Positions 23,476-32,564 of a stretch of 64,000 bases of DNA are shown here, piece after piece. Under the pieces are notes generated by a model. It saw only the letters and a list, made by a program, of their open reading frames with translations, did not search any database and was not told the origin of the DNA. The stretch's first letter is position 1; each line of letters starts with the position of its first letter. Position numbers and translations under genes: made by a program. Origin of the DNA: Cellulophaga fucicola (GTDB lineage: Bacteria > Bacteroidota > Bacteroidia > Flavobacteriales > Flavobacteriaceae); the NCBI RefSeq assembly GCF_900119145.1, contig NZ_FPIY01000002.1, positions 186,001-250,000 of the forward strand. The letters run 5' to 3'.

Positions 23476-25902
23476 ATGTTAAAAATAGTATCGGTTTTAA
23501 GTCTATTACTTTCTTTTTCGGCGTTCTCGCAACCCGCAGAGAATACCAAAACAGGTACTGTTACTGGAACTGTTTATTTTAAAAACGGAAACCCTGTTGC
23601 AGCCGCTTCTGTGTTTACAGAAAAACCAATAAAACACGTTTATACAAACGATAAAGGCTTTTTTACCTTAGAAGACTTACCGTACGGTAATTACACAATT
23701 GCCATAAAATACTACGGCAAAGAAATTGAAAAAATTACTATTAAGATAGACAAACAAAACACCCAAATAAAACATACACTTAACTACAATGAAACTAATG
23801 AGCTAAATGAAGTTTTAGTTAACGGAAAGACTAAAGAGACCGAAATAGAGACGCAAGGTTTTGCTGTAAACGTTATTAAAACCGAAGAAGCTAGCATTAG
23901 AAACATACAAACTAACGAGTTGTTAAATACATCTGTTGGTGTAAAAATTAGACAAAACGGTGGTTTAGGGTCAGAGGTTAGTTATAGTTTAAATGGTTTA
24001 TCTGGTAGTGCTGTACGTATTTTTATAGACGGCATTCCTATTTCTATGTATGGTTCTTCATTTAACCTTAATAGCATACCCACTTCAATGATAAAAAATA
24101 TTGAAGTCTACAAAGGTGTTGTTCCTGTGCATTTAGCAGATGATGCTTTGGGTGGAGCAATAAATGTAGTGCTACACCAAGATGCTAAAACAAACTTAAA
24201 TGCATCTGTTTCCTATGGTTCTTTTAACACCTTACAAGCGAATCTTAATGGTTTGTATCGATTTGAAAAAACAGGTTTTACAGTTAAAGCATCTCTTTTT
24301 CATAATTATTCAGATAACGATTACAAAGTATCTGGCAGAAGTGTAGTTGTTACTGGTTTGGGTGGTGTACAAACACCAATTACAGCGCGTAGGTTTAATG
24401 ATGCTTACAGGTCTACTGGTGGTATGGTACAAGTTGGTTATACCGATGTAAAATGGGCAGATCAATTTTTAATTGGCGTAACAGGTTCAGACGATTATAA
24501 AGAAGTACAACACGGTGCATTTATGACTATTACGCCGTATAAAGATCGTTTTTTAGAGTCTAATGCTTTGTTAGCCAACTTAACGTATCAGAAAAAAGAT
24601 CTTTTTACAAAAGGTTTAGATGTTAAAGTAAATAGTGTTTACGGTAAAAGAAACCGAAGTGTTAACGATACTGTTTCCTGGGCATATAGCTGGAATGGTG
24701 ATAGAGCCATAGATTTTAGAGGAGACGAGTACCAATACACTTGGAGGTCACAACAAGAAGGCGGCCCAACATTAGCTAAAATAGATAGAAAAGTTGCTTC
24801 TGTTAGAACTGGTGTTTCTTATGACATTAACAAAAACAACAAGATTACGGCAAATCATTTTTATAGCGGAATAGACAGAGAAGATAGTGATGCGCTAAGG
24901 TCTGTTTTAGAAAATACATTTAAAGGCACTAGAGATTTACATAAAAATATTTATGCTTTAAGTTACGAGTTATCTGCCATAGAAAATAAATTAAAAGCTA
25001 GTGTCTTTGGTAAACTATATCAGCAAAAAATAATAAGTATAGATCCAGATATTGCACAAGATGAAGATGGCAATGCCATTGTAGTTGACGAAATTGTTAA
25101 CAGTAATAAAAAATACGAAGGATACGGTTTTGCTACTTCTTACGCTGTTTCTCCAGATTTTACAGTATTAGCATCTGCAGAGAAAGCAATACGCTTACCT
25201 AATGAAACTGAAGTATTTGGTAACGATGGTGATAATGTGGTTGCCAACCCGAGTATTAACCCTGAGCAAAGTAACAATTACAACTTAGGATTTAGATTTG
25301 GAAGCTATAAAATTAAAAAACACGAGTTCTCTATAGCAACCAATCTCTTTACAAGAAACATTAAAGACCGTATTGGTCTGCCCATAGAAACGTCTTTAAA
25401 TATTGATGACGAATTAATTTTATACGTAAACCAAGGTAGCGGAACATCTAAAGGTATAGATGCTCAATTTAACTATACCTATAACAAGAACTTTGGTGTA
25501 AACTTTAATTTATCTCGCTTTAGCCTAAACATTGTAAATAACGGTATAGAAATAGACGTTCCTAACACTCCGTTCTTTACTATGAACGGGAATTTGCGCT
25601 ACTCTTTTAAAGATATTTTTCAGAAAAAATCTAGGTTAAACTTATTCTACACAATGTACTTTACAGATGAGTTCTCTTACCTACCAGAACAAGGAACAAA
25701 TACTGTGGGAGACGAGTTCTTTAAAGTACCCACACAATTGGTACAAGACTTTGGATTTAGTTATGCATTTCCGAATAAAAGACTAGTTGCAAGTTTTGAT
25801 ATTAAAAACATTTTTGATGAGCCTGTGTACGATAATTTATCGGTACAAAAACCAGGTAGAGCTTTTTACTTTAAACTTAATTATTCAATTCATAAATTTT
25901 AA
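23476..25902 (+). CDS. TonB-dependent receptor (XusA-like)
   Basis: The 808-aa protein has a signal peptide (about 1-19), a carboxypeptidase-regulatory-like beta-sandwich (about 25-115), a plug domain (about 125-235, with NGLSGSAVRIFIDGIPI and VEVYKGVVP-type text) and a beta barrel ending in an aromatic residue (SIHKF). It should import a ferric complex across the outer membrane with TonB energy. With the DUF4374 lipoprotein 19 nt downstream and the reductase operon opposite, it resembles XusA of Bacteroides xenosiderophore uptake. It is shorter than SusC proteins and has no SusD partner. Confidence 0.9.
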   Translation: MLKIVSVLSLLLSFSAFSQPAENTKTGTVTGTVYFKNGNPVAAASVFTEKPIKHVYTNDKGFFTLEDLPYGNYTIAIKYYGKEIEKITIKIDKQNTQIKHTLNYNETNELNEVLVNGKTKETEIETQGFAVNVIKTEEASIRNIQTNELLNTSVGVKIRQNGGLGSEVSYSLNGLSGSAVRIFIDGIPISMYGSSFNLNSIPTSMIKNIEVYKGVVPVHLADDALGGAINVVLHQDAKTNLNASVSYGSFNTLQANLNGLYRFEKTGFTVKASLFHNYSDNDYKVSGRSVVVTGLGGVQTPITARRFNDAYRSTGGMVQVGYTDVKWADQFLIGVTGSDDYKEVQHGAFMTITPYKDRFLESNALLANLTYQKKDLFTKGLDVKVNSVYGKRNRSVNDTVSWAYSWNGDRAIDFRGDEYQYTWRSQQEGGPTLAKIDRKVASVRTGVSYDINKNNKITANHFYSGIDREDSDALRSVLENTFKGTRDLHKNIYALSYELSAIENKLKASVFGKLYQQKIISIDPDIAQDEDGNAIVVDEIVNSNKKYEGYGFATSYAVSPDFTVLASAEKAIRLPNETEVFGNDGDNVVANPSINPEQSNNYNLGFRFGSYKIKKHEFSIATNLFTRNIKDRIGLPIETSLNIDDELILYVNQGSGTSKGIDAQFNYTYNKNFGVNFNLSRFSLNIVNNGIEIDVPNTPFFTMNGNLRYSFKDIFQKKSRLNLFYTMYFTDEFSYLPEQGTNTVGDEFFKVPTQLVQDFGFSYAFPNKRLVASFDIKNIFDEPVYDNLSVQKPGRAFYFKLNYSIHKF

Positions 25903-25921
25903 TTTTTAAATAACATACAAA

Positions 25922-27289
25922 ATGAAACGTAATTTTATACATAAAAAAACATTTGCCATAGCCTTTGCTTGCATAGGTTTATTAGCTTCTTGTAGCAGTG
26001 ATGATAATGGAGATAACCCTACAGTAGATCCTGTAGAACCAACTGCTGGCAGATGGATAACTGTTGCTGCTGCTAAAATGGGAGACAATCCTGGTGATGG
26101 TAATGGTGGTACACTAATTTATTCTGTAACTAGTGAAGATGCTAAAGACCCTAGTGTATCTATTGATGCTTTTAACAACGGACTTATAGTACCATCTAAC
26201 AGAACTGCAAGGTTACAATCTTCTGAAGACGGTAGCACTATGTTTAATATTAGCTACGCTGGTGATACTGGTGGTAACTACACTAAATACAATGTAGAAG
26301 GCGGACAAAATTTTACTAAAATAGGTACAGAGGTAAGTATTGCTCCTTATGTTGGTACTGCTCCAAGATGGATAAAATTATTTGATGGTGACAAAACAGG
26401 ATCTGCTGTTTATGTTTCTACAGAACACCAGTTTGATGATAATGGTACTCCTGATGATGCTACGGATGATACCTACTCACGTACTGAAGCTACAATGGGT
26501 GTAGTAACTTTAGATTTAGAAAATTCTTCAATTAAAAACTTTGAAGAGTCTAGTATTCCTTTAACTCCTGAAGAAGAAGCATTAGGATATTACATCTCTA
26601 GAATAGATATGCCAACGTTAAACGCTGCCAAAGATAAATTATACATTGGCGCTCGTATAAGTAAAGTAGATCCTGCAACAGCAGAATCTGATAGTGATTT
26701 TGAAATTTTAGGTTCTAAAACTATTGTATTAGATTACCCTTCTTTAACAAACCCTACAGTAATTACTTCTACAGTAGGTCACGGAAATACAAACGGTTAC
26801 CGTAGTATTAACTCTTTTCTTTACAACGGAAGTGTATACCAAGCAAACCAAAGTGATCCTGAAGGTTCTCACATCTTAAAGATTGACGCTAATAACGAAT
26901 ACGACAATACGTACGACTTTAATTTAGATACAGCTTTAGGAGTAGAAGGAGCTTATATTTTAGCTTGGAGACCTGCTGCTAACGGTAAAGCCATAGTTGC
27001 TTACCGTCACAATGGTTCTGCAGAAGGTGTTGCTGGTTTACAAGGATTTTTTGCTTTGGTAGACTTAAATGCAAAAACTGCAGTAAAGATTGATGCTATA
27101 CCTTACGATCCTGATTTCTACTTATTCCAATATCAAGGTTTTGTAGTAGACGGAGACGAAATATATGTAACACAAGCTCCTGTTGGGGAAAACGGAAACA
27201 TTTACGTTATAAATACAGTAACTGGTGAAGTTACTAAAGGTGCTGAATTGGTTAACACAACCGGTAGTCATTTTATTGGTGCTTTCTAA
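25922..27289 (+). CDS. DUF4374 lipoprotein (XusB-like)
   Basis: The 455-aa protein has a lipobox (GLLASC, Cys24), an acidic SSDDNGDN linker and a DUF4374 domain with repeated beta blades through to the C-terminus, consistent with a seven-bladed propeller. In Bacteroides, the DUF4374 protein XusB is a surface lipoprotein that binds siderophores. Here it follows the TonB receptor by 19 nt, with a strong terminator after it, so the pair forms one transcript. The ligand is unknown. Confidence 0.85.
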   Translation: MKRNFIHKKTFAIAFACIGLLASCSSDDNGDNPTVDPVEPTAGRWITVAAAKMGDNPGDGNGGTLIYSVTSEDAKDPSVSIDAFNNGLIVPSNRTARLQSSEDGSTMFNISYAGDTGGNYTKYNVEGGQNFTKIGTEVSIAPYVGTAPRWIKLFDGDKTGSAVYVSTEHQFDDNGTPDDATDDTYSRTEATMGVVTLDLENSSIKNFEESSIPLTPEEEALGYYISRIDMPTLNAAKDKLYIGARISKVDPATAESDSDFEILGSKTIVLDYPSLTNPTVITSTVGHGNTNGYRSINSFLYNGSVYQANQSDPEGSHILKIDANNEYDNTYDFNLDTALGVEGAYILAWRPAANGKAIVAYRHNGSAEGVAGLQGFFALVDLNAKTAVKIDAIPYDPDFYLFQYQGFVVDGDEIYVTQAPVGENGNIYVINTVTGEVTKGAELVNTTGSHFIGAF

Positions 27290-27318
27290 GTCCCAAAAAA
27301 AACATACTTTTTGCAAAC

Positions 27319-27357
27319 AAAAAGTCCCTTACCTAATTTCTAGGTAAGGGACTTTTT
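27319..27357. terminator. Hairpin terminator after the receptor-lipoprotein pair
   Basis: AAAAAGTCCCTTACCTA (27319-27335) pairs perfectly with TAGGTAAGGGACTTTTT (27341-27357), loop of 5. It separates convergent genes and works on both strands. Confidence 0.9.
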
Positions 27358-27377
27358 TATTAGTTAACACAAGCTTA

Positions 27378-28070
27378 TTATATTTTTTTACTGATACCAC
27401 ATTCATTTATAATTTTAAAGTTAACCCTTAAATTAATTTTTTCTTTTGTAGTAACTCTTAATAACAACACTTCTAAATTCCCCTTTAGTAATTGTTTACC
27501 CATTTTATAAAACTCACCATCTTCCTCATCTTCAATATCACCAGAAGACTCTATAATTAATTTATTTGCGCCTTCTGGTAAAATAACAAAGTTATCTTCA
27601 AGATCATCTAAAATATTAGCGTCAATGGCATTTTGGTAAGATTCCATATCAACTACATTCCCAATAATATCAAAATAAGGAACTACTCCTTCTGCAGGTG
27701 CCATTAGACCTTTTATAGGGTAGGTTCCTGCATTTAATTTTGGCGAATTAGATTTATTATGCATCATAAGCTCAATGTCCAATGGAGTATCATTATACAT
27801 TGCCTCTTCTAAACTTATACTAAATGTGGTTGTAATAAAGCCTTTTTTAAGTGTATTAGAGCTTTTAAAGTAAGAACTTAAGGCTTCCTTCTCTGTGCTT
27901 CCAATCTGTACTTTACAGTATAGATCTGATTGGTCTAAGTTTAAATTTTCTTTTGCTGATGCAGCAACAATTTCTTTATTATCGTTATAACTCTCAGAAG
28001 TTTTATTCTCTTTGCAAGAAGTTAAAACAATAAAGATTAATACTAGAAAAGCAATACTTTTTTTGGTCAT
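27378..28070 (-). CDS. Hypothetical lipoprotein, 230 aa
   Basis: A signal with lipobox (IFIVLTSC, Cys19) precedes a beta-rich protein. Text such as LNAGTYPIKGLMAPAEGVVPYFDIIG is unlike any family I know. It faces the DUF4374 gene across a terminator, and its upstream gap (28071-28279) contains one copy of the block shared with 28681-28710. No function can be given. Confidence 0.55.
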   Translation of the reverse strand: MTKKSIAFLVLIFIVLTSCKENKTSESYNDNKEIVAASAKENLNLDQSDLYCKVQIGSTEKEALSSYFKSSNTLKKGFITTTFSISLEEAMYNDTPLDIELMMHNKSNSPKLNAGTYPIKGLMAPAEGVVPYFDIIGNVVDMESYQNAIDANILDDLEDNFVILPEGANKLIIESSGDIEDEEDGEFYKMGKQLLKGNLEVLLLRVTTKEKINLRVNFKIINECGISKKI

Positions 28071-28132
28071 AATTGTTAGTTAATTCAAAACTTAATACAC
28101 TTATATAATGATGGCTACAATAATTAAGCTCC

Positions 28133-28162
28133 TAATTTAACAAATAAATTCTTAACATAAAA
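28133..28162. repeat. 30-bp promoter-region repeat, copy 1
   Basis: The block TAATTTAACAAATAAATTCT...ACATAAAA matches 28681-28710 at about 26 of 31 aligned bases. Both lie upstream of minus-strand genes (28070 and 28612), at comparable distances from the starts. They are probably related promoter regions. Confidence 0.5.
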
Positions 28163-28279
28163 AACACTTTCTACATATCACCTTTATTATAATATATTTA
28201 ATTAAGAAAACTACGTAACAACCAACTATAAAGTGTATAGCAGAAATGCTATTAAGTAGTTACAAGAGAGTAAACTTAG

Positions 28280-28612
28280 TTAGCGCTCTTCAAAATACAA
28301 ACCTTCCGTATCATCTTCAAGTATACCTGCTCCCAAAATGTAATTTTTTCCAGCTTCAACAGATATATGTATTTGTGTAGTTTTGGTCTGGTACGTTACT
28401 CCATGAGCAAAAATCTCATACGATCCTTCTTCTAGATAAATAATTTCTAATTTACCTGCAAAAATGCCTTTTTTCTGTTTACTATATTCCCAAAAAAACG
28501 TCTCTAGAGGTTTTCCGTTTATAGCGTCAATTTTTATGTAATTAAGCACTCTTGCATACCCTTCTTTATTTGCAGGTACATTTTCCTTTTTTCTTTTGCC
28601 AAATAAGCCCAT
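28280..28612 (-). CDS. Hypothetical small protein, 110 aa
   Basis: A soluble protein with a basic start (MGLFGKRKKENVP) and beta-rich remainder (LEIIYLEEGSYEIFAHGVTY). No signal or membrane segment. The family is unknown. It sits alone between two gaps of about 200 bp. Confidence 0.45.
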   Translation of the reverse strand: MGLFGKRKKENVPANKEGYARVLNYIKIDAINGKPLETFFWEYSKQKKGIFAGKLEIIYLEEGSYEIFAHGVTYQTKTTQIHISVEAGKNYILGAGILEDDTEGLYFEER

Positions 28613-28680
28613 TTTTATTTTTTTTTAAATAGATTTTACTAAAACTGATAGCGATAATTAATCCGCATCACTTCATATTA

Positions 28681-28710
28681 AAATTAACAAATAAGTTCCT
28701 TAACGTAAAA
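28681..28710. repeat. 30-bp promoter-region repeat, copy 2
   Basis: AAATTAACAAATAAGTTCCT...ACGTAAAA matches 28133-28162. A shorter echo (AAGTTCCCTTAAAAA, 31211-31225) lies just upstream of the lipoprotein gene at 31192. All lie in front of minus-strand genes. Confidence 0.45.
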
Positions 28711-28838
28711 ATACATTTAAGTATAATTTTCTTGTTTTTTTAGCTGATAATAATATTTAGAAGCTCTGCTAAAATATGCATAATAGAAAGTTTTTAAACA
28801 GTTGGTTTGTTCTTTAATTAGGTATAAAAAGTAACCTT

Positions 28839-29318
28839 TTATATCTTTTTAACTTCTGTATAAAGTGGTGGTTTTACTTCGTAATAGACATAATCTTTTT
28901 CTTGTACATCATCAAAATCTTGTTTACTTACTTCATATTCTTCACCATCTATACTAACATAAAAATTACTAGACACAGACTTTAGAGTTAGTCTTTTATA
29001 AACAGACCTCTTCTTTTCTATGTGTCCATAATTACAAAACTTCTGGTTTTTTTGCAGAAGCAATTGACTTTCTTTTATATTAGTTACAAAAGGTTTGAGA
29101 TTATATACTGTTATTACCCATATAACCACTATAATAGCCAAGTATACAATAACGGAATAAACATCTTTTGACTTAAAAATACCAAACACCATTAAGTAAC
29201 TAAATACCAATGCTAGTATTCCAAAAAAAATAATGGTTACATAATCTGTAACTATACCAGAATCTATACGGTCTATTTCTTTTGAATTAAATGGTTTTAT
29301 TTGAGGTTTGCCTCGCAT
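28839..29318 (-). CDS. Small membrane protein, 159 aa
   Basis: Two membrane helices (about 27-47 and 53-71) are followed by a soluble C-terminal half with a beta-rich GEEYEVSKQDFDDVQEKDYVYY. The short N-terminal tail is basic. No recognised domain. A hairpin terminator follows the upstream gene at 29416-29452. Confidence 0.5.
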   Translation of the reverse strand: MRGKPQIKPFNSKEIDRIDSGIVTDYVTIIFFGILALVFSYLMVFGIFKSKDVYSVIVYLAIIVVIWVITVYNLKPFVTNIKESQLLLQKNQKFCNYGHIEKKRSVYKRLTLKSVSSNFYVSIDGEEYEVSKQDFDDVQEKDYVYYEVKPPLYTEVKKI

Positions 29319-29415
29319 AGTTATACAAACTTTATTTAGTCAACAGAAAGATACTTACTATTAGCTACGCATAATTTTACTGTTACTTTACTTTTCTACC
29401 AAACAACTATAAAAC

Positions 29416-29452
29416 AAATAACACCAATGACTAAAAAGCATTGGTGTTATTT
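29416..29452. terminator. Hairpin terminator
   Basis: AAATAACACCAATG (29416-29429) pairs with CATTGGTGTTATTT (29439-29452). On the minus strand it follows the 156-aa gene by 40 nt. Confidence 0.8.
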
Positions 29453-29491
29453 TAAAACTTAGCAAGTAATTTATTTATATAAAATACTTCT

Positions 29492-29962
29492 TTATGCCTC
29501 TACAGCTTCTTCTTTTTTCTTCTTTTTGAATAATGCTCCTAAACCTGCTTCATGAACTTCTACTTCAATATTCATATTATTCTTTATGGTCTCTCTTACT
29601 TCGTCATAAATTTCAGAATCGCCACCATATATTAAGCGTATTATAAAGCTTCCAATAAAACCAACTTGATTATTTAAAAAACCTAACCAGCCAGCTAGTG
29701 TTGCTTCTGAAAAATTAATAGTTGTAAATTTAGGAACAGATGGTGATGAGCTAGATGTAGTTTCTAAACCAACTACTGTTCTGTGGTATGCATTTTTAAT
29801 TACTGTAATGTTGTCATAATTAACACCACCAACCATTTGGCCAGCTATACCAGCTTTTTTTCTCAACTTATACTCGTACTTATCTCCTAATTTTTCTTTT
29901 AGTACTTTTTCTACATCTTCAATTGTAGGATGATCTACTGCTTTGTAAACTTCAATTTTCAT
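29492..29962 (-). CDS. Hypothetical protein, 156 aa
   Basis: The N-terminus (MKIEVYKAVDHPTIEDVEKVLKEKLGDKYEYKL) looks like a small alpha/beta domain. A hydrophobic segment near 105-125 may touch the membrane, and the end is a lysine-rich tail (FKKKKKEEAVEA). No family recognised. Upstream of the two paralogous lipoproteins by 26 nt on the same strand, so it may share their transcript. Confidence 0.5.
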   Translation of the reverse strand: MKIEVYKAVDHPTIEDVEKVLKEKLGDKYEYKLRKKAGIAGQMVGGVNYDNITVIKNAYHRTVVGLETTSSSSPSVPKFTTINFSEATLAGWLGFLNNQVGFIGSFIIRLIYGGDSEIYDEVRETIKNNMNIEVEVHEAGLGALFKKKKKEEAVEA

Positions 29963-29988
29963 TTTTATTATATTTAGGTGGTTATTTT

Positions 29989-30615
29989 TTATTTTTCAAA
30001 TACGTTTAATCCTTCAGTAGACAAAAGTTCACCTTTTTCATCTGTTTTAAATGAAAATTTAAACATATCTGTGTCTGCTATTCGTTTTCCGTAAAAACTG
30101 TTTCCTTTAACATCTATTTTATCAGCAAATAAATTAAAAGATTCATTTATTTTTCCTGTCTCTTGGTCTACAGTCATACTATAGCTTCCCTCTAACCTAT
30201 AGTTATTAAACTCTTTTGTTTCTTTTTCTATTAAATCAACAGCCTTTTTAAAATTTGCTGTAATATGATCTAAATTAAATTCTTTTAATTTTAGAGCCTT
30301 TGTCTTATCGGTTTCTTTTATGCTAGATTCTGGCTTAAAAAGTTTATTCATTAAAGCAGAGTAAAACCACATTGATGATTTACCATCCTCTAAAAGCATA
30401 ATTGTTACTTGCTCTACCTCGGTAGAGTTGTCACTTTTATTAGAAATACTTAACGAGTATACTTCCTTGTCTAACCCAAATTGGTTCTCTACTATTTTTT
30501 TAATCTCAGAAACACCTTCTTTTGTACTTAGCTCAATACTACCACTTGTGCCATTACCACAACTAGACAAAACTAGAAGCAACACACAACATAAACTTTT
30601 AATTACTCTACTCAT
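29989..30615 (-). CDS. Lipoprotein, first of a tandem pair
   Basis: This 208-aa lipoprotein (lipobox LVLSSC, Cys19) shares with the next gene its opening STKEGVSEIKKIVENQFG...EVYSLSI, matching STEEGILKIEKTLQENFD...EVYQLSL there. The rest aligns loosely. The two were therefore made by duplication and later diverged. No known domain was found. Confidence 0.55.
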   Translation of the reverse strand: MSRVIKSLCCVLLLVLSSCGNGTSGSIELSTKEGVSEIKKIVENQFGLDKEVYSLSISNKSDNSTEVEQVTIMLLEDGKSSMWFYSALMNKLFKPESSIKETDKTKALKLKEFNLDHITANFKKAVDLIEKETKEFNNYRLEGSYSMTVDQETGKINESFNLFADKIDVKGNSFYGKRIADTDMFKFSFKTDEKGELLSTEGLNVFEK

Positions 30616-30622
30616 TATACGC

Positions 30623-31192
30623 TTACTTTATAAAAATTAATGTATTGTCTTTATTTACTCTAAACCTGTATTCTTCATAAATAATGGTTATAACTTTACC
30701 AGAACTACTAGAGCCTGTTTCATATTGCACATCAAATTCTGAGAAAACATCACCATTTTTATCAGCTTCAAAAACCCAATTATTTAAAAGGTAATCTACA
30801 TCTTCTTTAAACAAACCTTTTTCTTTTAACAAACCTAAAGCTTCATCATATTTAGCAGGTATAATAGAAACATCTACTTGACCTACCTTAAACGGATTTT
30901 TTCTTTTAAGTAAGTTTACGCCAGGGCTTTTTATTGGATCTGTAAAACCGTTATACTCAAACTTATCGTTAAAAAAAATGTCTTTTACTTTATAGACTCT
31001 ACTAATATTATCTAGGTTACTTTCTAATGTTGATGCATTTAAAGACAATTGATACACCTCAAAATCTTTATCAAAATTTTCTTGTAAAGTCTTTTCAATT
31101 TTTAAAATACCTTCTTCTGTACTTAATTCCTTGTCTTTACAAGAAAACAGACTAACGCTTACAAAAACCAAAACTATTAATGCCTTTTTCAT
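30623..31192 (-). CDS. Lipoprotein, second of a tandem pair
   Basis: The 189-aa paralogue of the 30615 gene (lipobox VSLFSC, Cys18). The gap between them is 7 bp, so they form an operon, with the 156-aa gene next. A block like the repeated promoter region lies at 31211-31225. Function unknown. Confidence 0.55.
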   Translation of the reverse strand: MKKALIVLVFVSVSLFSCKDKELSTEEGILKIEKTLQENFDKDFEVYQLSLNASTLESNLDNISRVYKVKDIFFNDKFEYNGFTDPIKSPGVNLLKRKNPFKVGQVDVSIIPAKYDEALGLLKEKGLFKEDVDYLLNNWVFEADKNGDVFSEFDVQYETGSSSSGKVITIIYEEYRFRVNKDNTLIFIK

Positions 31193-31627
31193 TTATTCTT
31201 AAATTATTTAAAGTTCCCTTAAAAAAGATTTTTCTTTAATAAGCTGATCAACTGCTTTTTTATATAACGAACATATTATGTGGTTATTACCAATGGGTTT
31301 TTATAACTACAAAACAATTTTAATATGTAGCAAACATATTGTGAATTACGATAAATTAATGTTGTGAATGTATATTTGTATAGGTTTAATATATATTTGA
31401 TACCAAACCAATACTTTTGTAAATCCTCTATAAGAAAACGAAATATAATAGTAAGTTATTATAAACGATAAGATATTATCCATGATTTTAGGATATCACA
31501 AAGACACCCTACTATACCAAAATGTATTAGCTAACAACCTATAATTGCAGAAGAATCTACAGGTTCTATTTTTAGCTATATTAAGTAGTTTATTTTGTAT
31601 TAAAAATTATTGTTTTCTGTACTACTT
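31193..31627. other. Non-coding gap, 435 bp
   Basis: Apart from the promoter-like block at 31211-31225 I see no gene, hairpin terminator or repeat. A 20-codon plus-strand ORF at about 31481 is not convincing. Confidence 0.5.
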
Positions 31628-32089
31628 TTATTCTTCTTTATTCTGCTCAATTATGTCTGCCATATTCTTGTTAAATACAGACAAATTATCTCCTAAAATA
31701 GAAAAGAATTGAATATCAGTATTTTCAACCGTAGTTAAAGCTGTTTGTAAAATTTCTGCTCCTTCTTTTGTCAACTTAATTACTTTAGCTCTGGTGTCGG
31801 TAGGGTGCTCTTCTCTAGTTATAAACTTCTTTTTTACCAGAGTTCTAAGTACTTTAGAAACCATCATTCTGTCTGTATTACTTTGGTTAGCAATATCAAC
31901 CTGAGTAACAACTTCAGTCTTTTTAGAAAGCCAACCTAATGCAGCTAAAAGAACAAATTGTGTTTGTGTTAGATTTAAAGGATCTAATACTTTTTTTAGT
32001 CTACGTTGCCACAGTATTGTTACTTGCCCTAGCAAATAACCTGGACTATCTTGTGGACTCTTAAAATTAAACTGAATTTCTTTAGGCAT
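31628..32089 (-). CDS. MarR family transcriptional regulator
   Basis: The 153-aa protein has the MarR winged helix-turn-helix: TQVDIANQSNTDRMMVSKVLRTLVKKKFI (about 63-91) then DTRAKVIKLT for the wing. It has one gene upstream, a VOC protein 20 nt away, in the same transcript. The promoter ahead of that gene carries an ATTGTTGT/ACAACAAT inverted repeat that may be its binding site. Confidence 0.85.
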   Translation of the reverse strand: MPKEIQFNFKSPQDSPGYLLGQVTILWQRRLKKVLDPLNLTQTQFVLLAALGWLSKKTEVVTQVDIANQSNTDRMMVSKVLRTLVKKKFITREEHPTDTRAKVIKLTKEGAEILQTALTTVENTDIQFFSILGDNLSVFNKNMADIIEQNKEE

Positions 32090-32109
32090 AATAATACTTA
32101 AATTTTTAA

Positions 32110-32469
32110 TTATTTAGCTTGTAAAAAAGTTAGTTTATAACCGTCAATATCTTTTACATGGAATGCTTTACCAAAAGGTGTTTCAATAATTGATCCCACG
32201 GTAGTTACCCCATTCGCAACAAATTTATCTTTTAGTTCTTCTACATTTTCATTAACGGCAAACCAAAGAGCAACACCTATTCCTAGATCTTTTTCTTCAA
32301 TGGGTTCAAGCGGCGTGCGAATAGCAAAACTTGCTTGTCCTTGGTTGTACTTAAAAATACAGGCTTGAGGGTTGGAGTTATCAATTTGAAAACCTATTTT
32401 TTTTGTATAAAAGTCTTTTGATGCTTCCAAGTTTTTTACTTGTAAAGATGCAAATGTTAATTGTTTCAT
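32110..32469 (-). CDS. VOC family protein (glyoxalase-like)
   Basis: The 119-aa single-domain protein starts TFASLQVKNLEASKDFYTKKIGFQID, the standard first beta-alpha module, and ends with AFHVKDIDGYKLTFLQ, carrying the usual metal-side Asp/Glu region. The family includes dioxygenases, glyoxalases and antibiotic-binding proteins, so the substrate cannot be named. It is co-transcribed with the MarR gene. Confidence 0.8.
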   Translation of the reverse strand: MKQLTFASLQVKNLEASKDFYTKKIGFQIDNSNPQACIFKYNQGQASFAIRTPLEPIEEKDLGIGVALWFAVNENVEELKDKFVANGVTTVGSIIETPFGKAFHVKDIDGYKLTFLQAK

Positions 32470-32483
32470 TTTACCTTAATTTA

Positions 32484-32518
32484 ATTGTTGTTGCAAATAT
32501 AGTATATTCGACAACAAT
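32484..32518 (-). promoter_or_regulatory. Promoter/operator of the VOC-MarR operon
   Basis: ATTGTTGT (32484-32491) and ACAACAAT (32511-32518) form an inverted repeat with 19 nt between them. TATATTTG, a -7 box, lies within it on the minus strand. The position suits self-repression by the MarR product. Confidence 0.45.
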
Positions 32519-32564
32519 AATATGCTAGTTTAAAAATTTACAACAAATTATAAAAAAATGACCT

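Noticed and set aside
26030-26250. Minus-strand ORFs antisense to the DUF4374 and receptor genes
   Set aside because: These are shadow frames of strong plus-strand genes with low-complexity composition and no start context.
31193-31627. Possible small gene or regulatory RNA in a 435-bp gap
   Set aside because: I found no hairpin with a U run, no conserved box and only a 20-codon ORF. Left as non-coding.
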